From the NCBI GenBank assembly GCA_032622095.1, contig CP136067.1:195946052-196010051 (forward strand): a DNA stretch of 64,000 nt, written 5' to 3'. Below, piece after piece: positions 62,001 through 64,000 of this stretch. This DNA comes from Siphonodentalium dalli (taxonomy: Eukaryota; Mollusca; Scaphopoda; Gadilida; Siphonodentaliidae). The notes beneath the pieces are model-generated. The model worked only from the letters and a program-made list of their open reading frames with translations, was not told the origin of the DNA and made no database searches. The position numbers and the translations under genes are program-made. How positions within the stretch are numbered: the stretch's first letter is position 1; each line of letters starts with the position of its first letter.

Positions 62001-64000
62001 ATTATCTTAACATTTCCAACCAATGAATTGGAATCCTTCTGCATTTGTATTATCTGTTTGTCGTCTGCTTATATTTTTTATACCTATCTCCAAATTAATA
62101 ATAGACCATTCCAATATATACTTTTCTAACTGAATCCATTCAGTAACAGGAGATAGACTGTCGTCCGCTGCATACCCTCATGTGGCATACCTCCTAGAGT
62201 GAGCATACATATAACATATGACTGTCGTCCGCTGCATACCCTCATGTGGCATACCTCCTAGAGTGAGCATACATATAACATATGACTGTCGTCCGCTGCA
62301 TACCCTCATGTGACATACCTCCTAGAGTGACCATACATATAACATATGACTGTCGTCCGCTGCATACCCTCATGTGACATACCTCCTAGAGTGAGCATAC
62401 CTATAGCATATGACTGAGATACTAAGGCTAAGAAACTAAGGCAGTCGGACCCAAAATTAGCATTTTCAAAGAAACAAAGATGAATAACTCTAGAACGAAA
62501 AACCTGAACAAAACGATTGAACACTTCATTGAATGTCCTCATAGTAGTGAACATCCATACCAAATTTCATTGAGATCCGTGCAACACTATTCAAGTTATG
62601 ACATGAACAGACATCGGACAGACAAAAAGCCAACATTCCCAGATAAACAAAGATGAATAACTCTCGAATGAAAATCCCGAACAAAACGATTGAACAATCA
62701 ATTGAATGTCCTCATAATAGTGAACATCCATAACAAAGTTCATTGAGATCCGAGAACCACTAATCAAGTTATGAAATGAACAGACATCGGATGGATAAAA
62801 ACCCCAACATTTCCAGATAAACAAAGATGAATAACTCTAGACCAAAAATCCCAAACAAAACGATTGAACAACCAATTACATGTCCTCATAGTACTATATG
62901 ATAGTAGTGAACACCCATACCAAATTTCATTGAGATCTGAGCACTACTGATCAAGTTATGACCTGAGCAGACATCGGACGGATGGACAGATGCAAAACAG
63001 AATACAGTCACCCCTTTTTATAATGAAAAGGATCAGTCATATTTGAAACTCATTTTATACAACGAACCATATCAACAGCTTCTTCATGTTTCCTCCGCGC
63101 TCTGCCTCTCGGTGTACTTGGACTTGACTTGATATCACTTTCTATTTTCGATCTCCCTTTGCCCTTAGGAGTTACAGGAGAACTTGGGATGTCTTTAGAA
63201 GAGATACTTTCATCGTCACTGTCATCATCTAATGAATCATCTAAGCTGTCATCAGATGAATCATCGGGATCTTCTGAAATTAGAATTGATCAAGTAATGA
63301 GGTGTGTTAGTTGTCATCCCAATTTTCACCAAAATAAAACAGCAGTTATGTTACTTATTATCGTGAGATGATAACTTTTGAATACCTATTGTTGTATGGT
63401 GTTAAGCCTGGTTGTTGTTATAAGACAGGAGGCAGTTTACGACCCATAACGTAACTGACATTATAGCGAATTATAGGACAATGTATTTACGTATTTCATC
63501 TTACAGACTGCCTAATCAACAAAATATGATATAACTAGTGCAGAGATTAAGGTTTTTGATGATTAGTAATCCCCTTTGTACCACCATCACCATTGAATCA
63601 AAGCTCCCCTTACAAAATAAATTTAGATTGTATGATGTATCCGAAATACAAAACAAGCATATCCAAAACCAACGATAATTTGTCGCCTAACTTCGTCGAT
63701 CTATTCAGCACTTTTGAATTAGATTTCTGTCTCCATATGTGGTGAAAAAAAGTTTGGCCACCGACAGCACAAACACTGTCATAGAGTAAACAATGCCTAC
63801 CCATATTTCTCTTCCGCAGTCGATACGGGGTGGTTGCTTCCAGCTTTCTGTTCCTAGCTAGCTGCTTTACTGGCGTTTCGTTTTCTGAGAAGTAAATAAA
63901 ATTAACGCAAGTTATCAAAGTTATCAATTTATTGAAACATACAAAGAGCAACTTTTGATTAAACTCTCCACTGCCATCATCCTGGGCCTTTGACGTTCTG
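7979..64000 (-). CDS. ORC2: ORC2 gene, origin recognition complex subunit 2 (nine exons; 5' end outside window)
   Basis: ORC2 is a core subunit of the six-protein origin recognition complex, which marks replication origins in the nucleus and helps load the MCM helicase. Nine minus-strand exons (63801-63884, 63068-63273, 59446-59651, 54075-54207, 52332-52428, 50702-50845, 42948-43181, 42229-42347, 7979-8062) join in consistent phase to about 434 codons and a TGA stop. Eight junction donors and acceptors were read; all acceptors are AG and all donors GT, the one weak donor being that of the second exon. The order of segments follows animal ORC2: RLRKR-containing tail, acidic/Ser-rich linker, YFDIHGSS...[54 protein letters not shown], and the final IIPVE...LEEFLE. 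The N-terminal portion (roughly 170-180 residues in human ORC2) is beyond 64000. Introns run from 527 bp to 34,166 bp. Family assignment is from recalled ORC2 sequence, not a search. Confidence 0.96.
8099..8371. mobile_element. TTAA-flanked miniature element beside the terminal ORC2 exon
   Basis: Left end TTAACCGTTTCATGACTGGA; the right end complement begins TTAATCCTTCCATGTCAT, an imperfect inverted repeat. The core holds two hairpins of the GCCAATGCATTCTC family. It occupies the gap between the terminal ORC2 exon (8062) and array block 1 (8466). Confidence 0.65.
8466..13768. repeat. 59-bp minisatellite, block 1 (90 units)
   Basis: Tandem 59-bp units; phase marker GTCCCAATG first at 8466 and last at 13717, exactly 89 periods apart, so no net indel. 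A unit runs from GTCCCAATGAGACTAAGGAT through CATGGCAGCCAGTGG to GATGTTTTACGCAC. Recurrent variant positions: GAGAC/GAGTC/GGGAC; CTCGCAT/CTAGCAT; GCAGCC/GTAGCC; GGCGG/GGAGG/GACGG; TACGCAC/TATGCAC/TACACAC. The last unit runs directly into a T-rich tract. It lies in the last intron of ORC2. 59 is not a multiple of three and stops recur in each frame, so the array is not coding. Confidence 0.99.
13766..13826. repeat. T-rich tract with interspersed G at end of block 1
   Basis: About 60 bp of T runs broken by single G. It begins inside a minisatellite unit, straight after GATG. On the minus strand it reads as a poly(A) tract with scattered C, which could be an old poly(A) tail of a retroposed spacer or simple replication slippage on the TTTT of the unit. 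Confidence 0.9.
13827..16017. other. Spacer between minisatellite blocks; no gene seen
   Basis: About 2.2 kb of non-array DNA. It includes loosely repeated segments at 14141-14405 with a CCCCGGTG..CAACCAGCAAGGCACATG theme, AT-rich stretches at 14490-14760, and a GACGGACGGGCGG motif near 14962. No recognisable protein, RNA gene or clear terminal repeats. It has the sequence texture of the AT-rich flanks, unlike the arrays. Confidence 0.6.
24421..25600. repeat. Higher-order repeat: two 590-bp (10-unit) copies
   Basis: Within block 2 the sequence of unit variants from 24421-25010 recurs at 25011-25600, 590 bp later, with the same order of CTAGCAT+GGAGG units and CTCGCATGGTAG+GACGG units. I noted one difference, TATGCAC versus TACGCAC, in the first unit. 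A partial third copy of the alternating pattern continues to about 25830. Confidence 0.85.
32410..34330. repeat. Minisatellite patch with GTCAC variant units
   Basis: From about 32420 many units read GTCACAATG instead of GTCCCAATG, a variant otherwise nearly absent. Pairs of GTCCC units (GAGAC then GGGAC) recur inside the patch at 32952, 33247 and 33660, i.e. 295 and 413 bp apart (5 and 7 units), showing block duplication of unit groups. A few more GTCAC units occur to about 34900. Confidence 0.85.
41038..42228. other. Intron DNA between array block 2 and the ORC2 winged-helix exon
   Basis: No gene is seen. It contains a short run of CCTCATAAT(CA) repeats around 41158-41265, a GACAGACGGATTGACAAGCGG segment near 41355, and otherwise AT-rich unique-looking sequence. 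The ORC2 donor GTAACA ends it at 42228. Confidence 0.5.
42229..42347 (-). CDS. ORC2: ORC2 exon, winged-helix part
   Basis: This 119-nt exon contains two bases plus 39 codons. The acceptor is TTTTATTTCAG and the donor AAG|GTAACA. It encodes [18 protein letters not shown] and [19 protein letters not shown], nearly identical to the C-terminal winged-helix helices of human ORC2. It ends in phase 0. If its donor were not used, 12 codons of intron would be read before a stop, removing the last 27 residues. The next exon lies 34,166 bp away, beyond the minisatellite arrays. Confidence 0.98.
42638..42888. mobile_element. Long-arm palindromic element, MULE-like
   Basis: Inverted arms of about 120 bp start AAGCCTTGAAATAGTG and contain CAGAATGAGGTCCCCAGAGG and GCTAGCATCACCAAATTCACC. 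An 11-bp direct repeat GGGGCTCACAC lies at 42627-42637 and 42889-42899. Long arms plus a 9-11 bp target duplication is the Mutator-like pattern. It sits in the 600-bp ORC2 intron. A diverged relative is at 61353-61675. Confidence 0.78.
42948..43181 (-). CDS. ORC2: ORC2 exon (ETSYENSLL segment)
   Basis: This 234-nt exon is the longest found: two bases, 77 codons, one base. The acceptor is CTTCCATTTCAG and the donor ATCG|GTGAGT. It encodes [20 protein letters not shown], then [27 protein letters not shown] and [16 protein letters not shown], closely following human ORC2 ([42 protein letters not shown]). The last G joins GT of the next exon to encode Gly. It lies just 600 bp from the following exon, yet a 250-bp palindrome fills much of that intron. 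Confidence 0.98.
43227..43293. mobile_element. Truncated TTAACCCTTTACCCAACA element
   Basis: The first 65 bp match the element at 54726 (TTAACCCTTTACCCAACAGAAG, then GGGCCCTGTGCCAATGC). The match stops in the hairpin loop, where another palindromic element (43305) follows within about 12 bp. Confidence 0.65.
43305..43525. mobile_element. TA-flanked palindromic MITE
   Basis: A nearly perfect 220-bp palindrome. It starts ACAGTAATGCCCTAAATAAT and ends GCATTACTGT, with the centre GCTCTCCCCGATGGGAGAGC. The arms contain ATGGCTTGTTGCCATTCATC. TA at the boundary fits Tc1/mariner-type target choice. Related arms are at 56184 and 59836-60612. Confidence 0.8.
43621..43860. mobile_element. TTAA-flanked miniature element with double hairpin core
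   Basis: Starts TTAACCCTTTCACTGTGGCT and ends CATCGAAGTGTTAA. Two imperfect hairpins with GCCAGTGCATTCTC / GCCAATGCATTCTC lie inside. It resembles 8099-8371 in order of parts. Confidence 0.6.
44233..44785. mobile_element. TTAA-flanked element A, copy 2
   Basis: 553 bp with ends TTAAAGGGATACTGTACC and CAGTACCCCTTTAA. It is the inverse-oriented paralogue of the copy at 1482-3049 and lacks the hAT insertion: here ATAACCTATTAACCTGAACG is uninterrupted. It lies in the ORC2 intron 43182-50701. Confidence 0.82.
44901..45428. mobile_element. TTAA-flanked element with TTAAAGGCACGGGCGGCGTT ends
   Basis: Left end TTAAAGGCACGGGCGGCGTT; the right end complement is TTAAAGATACGGGCGGCGTT. 528 bp, AT-rich body, no coding potential. 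TTAA at both ends suggests piggyBac-type mobilisation. Confidence 0.8.
45703..46166. repeat. 464-bp palindromic element
   Basis: Outer arms ATATGTGACCCGCCATATCA ... and the complement TGATATGGCGGGTCACATAT, continuing through CAGTCGGAAGTCGGGATTTT and CCCTGTGCCAATGC on each side. Each arm also folds on itself around GAGTCGAC..GGTCGCCTC, so the whole is a hairpin of hairpins. A short AT-rich spacer with CCAGGGAGCCCCACAC lies in the middle. Confidence 0.85.
46430..49413. mobile_element. hAT-type element, 3.0 kb, with tandem-repeat interior
   Basis: Ends TAGTGCTGGGGCGGTTG and, inverted, TAGCGCTGGGACGGTTG, each followed by AACCGGTTA-rich subterminal sequence. An 8-bp direct repeat GTTTAAAC flanks it (46422-46429 and 49414-49421), the hAT duplication length. 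Most of the interior is a tandem repeat (47039-48800). Two frames near the ends (46675-47001 and 48752-49087, plus strand) could be transposase or captured remnants, but neither shows a motif I recognise. Located in ORC2 intron 43182-50701. Confidence 0.8.
47039..48800. repeat. About 163-bp tandem repeat, 11 copies
   Basis: Units with TTTAGTCATACAAAGAGTAA, GATGGCTGCTGGCGGCCATG, AAATGACTCGTTCCCATCTA and CAGACTAAAGGTACGACC recur every 157-167 bp (GGCGGCCATG positions from about 47070 to 48692). The fourth and last copies are the most diverged. Short inverted sequences AGCTCAACTTTGTAAAG (near 46952) and CTTTACAAAGTAAAGTTGAGCT (near 48880) bracket the array, suggesting a second element nested in the hAT element. 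Confidence 0.88.
49975..50625. repeat. Inverted-repeat pair in ORC2 intron
   Basis: GGCTCCTGGGGAAAATTACT and AAAATACCAATATAGACTAT at about 50010-50060 are mirrored at 50552-50605. About 490 bp of AT-rich DNA lies between the arms. The arm ends next to the exon at 50702. This explains related chance frames on the minus strand. Confidence 0.75.
50702..50845 (-). CDS. ORC2: ORC2 exon (IHNIDGPML segment)
   Basis: This 144-nt exon contains two bases, 47 codons and one base. The acceptor is CTCTTTTCACAG and the donor TTGA|GTAAGT, a near-consensus site. The peptide includes [14 protein letters not shown] and [14 protein letters not shown], corresponding to LFLLIHNLDSQMLR and IYLIASIDHLNAPL of human ORC2, i.e. 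the Walker B-like and following strand region of the AAA+-like core. A repeat element with inverted arms ends less than 100 bp downstream of its donor side. Confidence 0.96.
50962..51094. repeat. 50-bp tandem repeat, 2.6 copies
   Basis: GTGTAAACCAGCTATTGAAA-type units start 50 bp apart (ACCAGC at 50969, 51019, 51069) with ATACTGGTTTACATCGATGT between them. Confidence 0.9.
51095..52331. other. ORC2 intron DNA, no feature recognised
   Basis: AT-rich, without clear repeats or frames. A slightly GC-rich piece with GGTTGTCCCGGACCGGGTTG lies at 52207-52270. Confidence 0.5.
52332..52428 (-). CDS. ORC2: ORC2 exon (ILNSIT segment)
   Basis: This 97-nt exon contains 32 codons plus one base. The acceptor is TTTGTTTTTCAG and the donor AAAG|GTAGCC. 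The peptide begins [12 protein letters not shown] and ends FIKNNLQK, matching VLNSITEEVL...WIVNKFKE in human ORC2, including spacing. It is too short to stand out as an open frame; it was found from the phase gap between its neighbours. The trailing G plus AG of the next exon encodes Glu. Confidence 0.93.
52515..52650. mobile_element. Small palindromic MITE
   Basis: GCATCTTAATCGAGAATCTT..TATCGA and the mirror TCGATAAAAGATTCGAGATT..GATGC enclose GCGGATGGCA / TGCGCCATCCGC and a GAGCGTAGCTCGAGCG core. About 135 bp. In the ORC2 intron 52429-54074, about 90 bp from the exon at 52428. Confidence 0.75.
53022..53552. repeat. Element with two about 200-bp tandem copies and GTCCCC ends
   Basis: AATGTTGAAATTTTC..AAGTC, TACATGTTGCACATCT and GATTACACCATGAAGGTA occur twice about 203 bp apart. 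TGTCCCCTGACA near 53022 and its mirror TGTCGGGGGACA near 53542 bracket the block. A GACGGACAGACGGGCGAACG tail follows the second copy. In the ORC2 intron 52429-54074. Confidence 0.72.
53721..53965. mobile_element. TTAA-flanked miniature element with hairpin core
   Basis: Perfect terminal repeats TTAACCCTTTGAGTGCCA at 53721 and its complement ending at 53965, 245 bp. One hairpin of the CCAATGCATTCTC type lies inside at 53771-53839. It sits in the ORC2 intron 52429-54074. Confidence 0.82.
54075..54207 (-). CDS. ORC2: ORC2 exon, LLYGLGSKR segment of AAA+-like domain
   Basis: This 133-nt exon contains one base plus 44 codons. The acceptor is TCTCATTTCAG and the donor CAT|GTAAGG. It carries [15 protein letters not shown], the most recognisable ORC2 signature; it sits where a Walker A loop would be, but ORC2 is a degenerate AAA+ protein and the GKT/S of a working P-loop is absent. 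[17 protein letters not shown] follows, matching HVVINGFFPGISVK of vertebrate ORC2. It joins the next exon in phase 0. Confidence 0.97.
54268..54729. mobile_element. TTAA-flanked element B, copy 4
   Basis: 462 bp from TTAAAGGTACTCAATCCGAT to GGATTGAGTACCTTTAA, immediately upstream in coordinate of the ORC2 LLYGLGSKR exon (intron 54208-59445). Its right TTAA (54726-54729) is also the left TTAA of the next element. Confidence 0.85.
54726..55139. mobile_element. TTAA-flanked element with double hairpin core
   Basis: Ends TTAACCCTTTACCCAACA and, inverted, TTAACCCTAGCTTTACCCAACA (4-bp indel). The core holds two palindromes built from CCAATGCATTCTCTTATATA and its complement, spaced by AT-rich DNA; together they form a large nested inverted repeat (54751-54979). 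Confidence 0.8.
55380..56160. repeat. Diverged reverse copy of the 162-bp tandem element
   Basis: Repeated segments ATCGGACAAACCTGGTTT, CCAAATATGAATGAAATTGGTTGACG and CTAAAAATAGAC at roughly 130-155 bp spacing. It ends in CCGCCCGCCTGACC...CAATTGTCCCTTACCAAACC and CATAAGTCAAGTTGACTG, the reverse complement of the left end at 3093. Located in ORC2 intron 54208-59445. Confidence 0.7.
56184..56292. mobile_element. Single arm of the ACAGTAATGC family
   Basis: ACAGTAATGCCCTAAATAAT through CATTCATCGGAAAGCTCTCA matches one arm of 43305-43525. No opposite arm is seen nearby, so it is a remnant or truncated insertion. Confidence 0.6.
56640..57455. repeat. Dispersed repeat with ACCGGAGACTTCGTCTCAGG end, copy 1
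   Basis: Repeated inner phrases (GACCCAGTGACCTCATTTGA, ACAAATCTGAATGTGAGTCA, CACACCAAATATGAACCCAT) recur and lead to GACGGACGGACGAGGAGTGA and GACTATAGCTCCACCGGAGA, CTTCGTCTCAGGTGAGC. The same end occurs at 59150-59250. The left limit is a guess. Confidence 0.65.
57925..58000. repeat. Solo hairpin of the CCAATGCATTCTC family
   Basis: GCCAGTGCATTCTCTTAGGT..CTATGG and GACACTCACATATATAAGAC..ATGCACTGGC form an imperfect hairpin. Confidence 0.65.
58260..58353. repeat. Partial hairpin element with TTAA end
   Basis: CCAGTGTATTCTCTTATATA and GGAGAATACACTGG form a short hairpin, followed by GTGCAGGGTCTTTATTGCTG and ATGAAATGGTTAA, the reverse of the TTAACC(G/A)TTTCAT end seen at 8099. Confidence 0.55.
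58630..58668 (+). other. G-rich tract
   Basis: GGTGGTGGTGGGGGAGGTGG followed by GGGGTTGGGGGGGGG fits a G-quadruplex pattern on the plus strand, in an AT-rich intron of ORC2. Confidence 0.6.
58690..59250. repeat. Dispersed repeat with ACCGGAGACTTCGTCTCAGG end, copy 2
   Basis: Three tandem units of about 165 bp with GAGTTATGGCCCTG, GTGACCTCATTT and AACAAATCTGAATGTGA, ending in GACGGACGGACGGTAAGACG repeats and the same 40-bp end as copy 1 at 57455. In the ORC2 intron 54208-59445. Confidence 0.72.
59446..59651 (-). CDS. ORC2: ORC2 exon, start of conserved core
   Basis: This 206-nt exon contains 68 codons plus two bases. The acceptor is ATTTTACAG and the donor TTGTG|GTACGT. It begins [14 protein letters not shown] and continues through [12 protein letters not shown], matching the VEEYFEAHSSS..TSDRTLQKL block that opens the conserved region of animal ORC2. 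It ends in NQWMFHL, just before the AAA+-like fold. The final TG joins T of the next exon to encode Cys (HLC|EGFNV). The ATG inside the exon is internal, not a start. Confidence 0.95.
59836..60612. mobile_element. TA-flanked element with long inverted repeats and a nested element
   Basis: Arms of about 110 bp (ACAGTAATGCCCTATATAAT ... and complement ATTAGGGCATTACTGT) match the palindrome at 43305-43525. TA lies at both ends. The interior holds a second inverted-repeat element (about 60025-60378). Confidence 0.75.
60025..60378. mobile_element. Nested element rich in ACCGCGGT motifs
   Basis: Left arm ATACCGCTATTCTCAAAGTA with ATTGACCAG and ACGGGGTG, mirrored by AACGGGGTGACACC.. and CAATTACTTTAAGTATAGCG. 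The core repeats ACCGCGGT, TACCGGTA and ACGGTAGCGGTA motifs, giving a GC-rich patch in AT-rich surroundings. It splits the element at 59836-60612. Confidence 0.6.
60967..60987 (+). repeat. Poly(G) tract
   Basis: A run of 16 or so G followed by AGGGG. Length is error-prone in assemblies. Confidence 0.8.
61056..61128. repeat. 22-bp tandem repeat, about 3.3 copies
   Basis: ATTATTATAAAGCCTGGTTC repeats every 22 bp. Confidence 0.9.
61353..61675. mobile_element. Diverged palindromic element related to 42638
   Basis: Arms CTGAATTTAGTGTCTGACATTT and the complement at 61654-61675. Inside, AATGAGGTCCCCAGAGG and TCACCAAATTAACCCTCTGG match the element at 42638-42888. The middle is longer and less symmetrical, and no target duplication was confirmed. 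Confidence 0.7.
61915..62156. repeat. Dispersed repeat, copy 2
   Basis: Matches 7516-7790 in order: CTAAATACTCATAGACGAGA, AATAAGTTCAACATTAGC, TCCTTCTGCATTTGTATT, AATAATAGACCATTCCAATA. An inner inverted pair AATAAGTTCAACA / TGTTGAACTTATTAT lies at about 61970-62005. A 64-bp tandem repeat follows directly. Confidence 0.6.
62157..62412. repeat. 64-bp tandem repeat, four copies
   Basis: ACTGTCGTCCGCTGCATACC starts units at 62157, 62221, 62285 and 62349, exactly 64 bp apart. Copies are nearly identical (GTGGCATACC versus GTGACATACC). Located in the ORC2 intron 59652-63067. Confidence 0.95.
62470..63020. repeat. About 174-bp tandem repeat, three copies
   Basis: AAACAAAGATGAATAACTCT starts copies near 62473, 62646 and 62819. 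Each carries AACAAAACGATTGAACA and TTCATTGAGATCCG..AAGTTATGA, and each ends in CAGACATCGGA. The last ends CGGACGGATGGACAGATG before an AT-rich stretch. The third copy has a short duplication (ATAGTA). Confidence 0.88.
63068..63273 (-). CDS. ORC2: ORC2 exon encoding acidic Ser-rich linker
   Basis: This 206-nt exon (two bases plus 68 codons) follows the acceptor TTCTAATTTCAG. The first half is almost entirely Asp, Ser and Glu ([18 protein letters not shown]). The second half is basic with several Ser/Thr-Pro sites ([21 protein letters not shown]), typical of cyclin-dependent kinase target sites and nuclear localisation patches. This composition suits the disordered linker before the AAA+-like core of ORC2. 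The 3' limit is uncertain: the only in-phase donor I find is ATG|GTTCGT, which is weak, and reading on meets a stop after five more codons. A different donor with an unseen small exon before 59651 is possible. Confidence 0.8.
63274..63800. other. ORC2 intron of 527 bp, no feature recognised
   Basis: It runs between two ORC2 exons with donor GTAGGC and acceptor TTCTAATTTCAG (minus strand). No repeat or gene is seen in it. Confidence 0.6.
63801..63884 (-). CDS. ORC2: ORC2 exon (first certain exon in window)
   Basis: This is an 84-nt exon: two bases, 27 codons, one base. The acceptor reads TTACTTCTCAG and the donor ATATGG|GTAGGC. It encodes a basic segment with [10 protein letters not shown], resembling the short basic LRKR patch in the poorly conserved N-terminal half of animal ORC2. 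The trailing G joins AA of the next exon to make Glu, so the phase fits. On its own the similarity is thin; the phase and position upstream of unmistakable ORC2 exons make it credible. It starts with a split codon, so at least one earlier exon must exist. Confidence 0.8.
63957..64000 (-). other. Possible tail of an earlier ORC2 exon at window edge
   Basis: The next ORC2 exon needs one base from an upstream exon. Minus-strand sequence at the window edge has GT sites near 63962-63968 that could end an exon in that phase, but none is a good donor and the possible peptides (for example one containing AQDDG) cannot be matched to the poorly conserved N terminus. Treat as a hint only. Confidence 0.15.

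Noticed and set aside
63129-63371. Plus-strand Ser-rich frame
   Set aside because: It is the antisense of the acidic/Ser-rich ORC2 exon at 63068-63273.
63610-63951. 113-codon minus-strand frame taken as a whole gene
   Set aside because: Just 63801-63884 is supported as an ORC2 exon; the rest reads through a donor into intron.

Overview
The window is eukaryotic nuclear DNA: AT-rich, with GT-AG introns and dense small DNA transposons. The repeat style (many TTAA-flanked and palindromic miniature elements, GACGGACGG-type tails, very long introns) suggests a mollusc, probably a bivalve. That guess rests on general repeat texture and is not a species call. There is no sign of bacterial or viral organisation.

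I can support one real protein gene: ORC2, subunit 2 of the origin recognition complex, on the minus strand. Nine exons lie between 63884 and 7979 (gene order runs from high to low coordinates). They join in a consistent reading phase to about 434 codons ending in a natural stop. They cover the end of the disordered N-terminal region, the degenerate AAA+-like core (with the LLYGLGSKR segment) and the C-terminal winged helix. The first part of the gene lies beyond position 64000.

The striking feature is the last ORC2 intron (8063-42228, 34.2 kb). About 30 kb of it is a 59-bp minisatellite in two blocks: 8466-13768 (90 units) and 16018-41037 (about 424 units). A 2.25-kb spacer that starts with a T/G-rich tract separates them. 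The array splits the winged-helix coding sequence from the last 27 codons. It shows higher-order repeats, local variant patches and a CpG-decay pattern at one position.

Region by region: 1-7978 is intergenic DNA downstream of ORC2, with TTAA elements, an hAT element nested in one of them, a 162-bp tandem repeat element, and an inverted-repeat-flanked element carrying a broken ORF. 7979-8062 is the terminal ORC2 exon. 8063-42228 is the giant intron. 42229-63884 holds the other eight exons, with introns full of non-autonomous elements (a 3-kb hAT element, MULE-like and giant palindromes, nested TA- and TTAA-flanked elements). 63885-64000 is intron, possibly with a fragment of an earlier exon. 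I see no convincing RNA gene, CRISPR array, or second functional protein gene.
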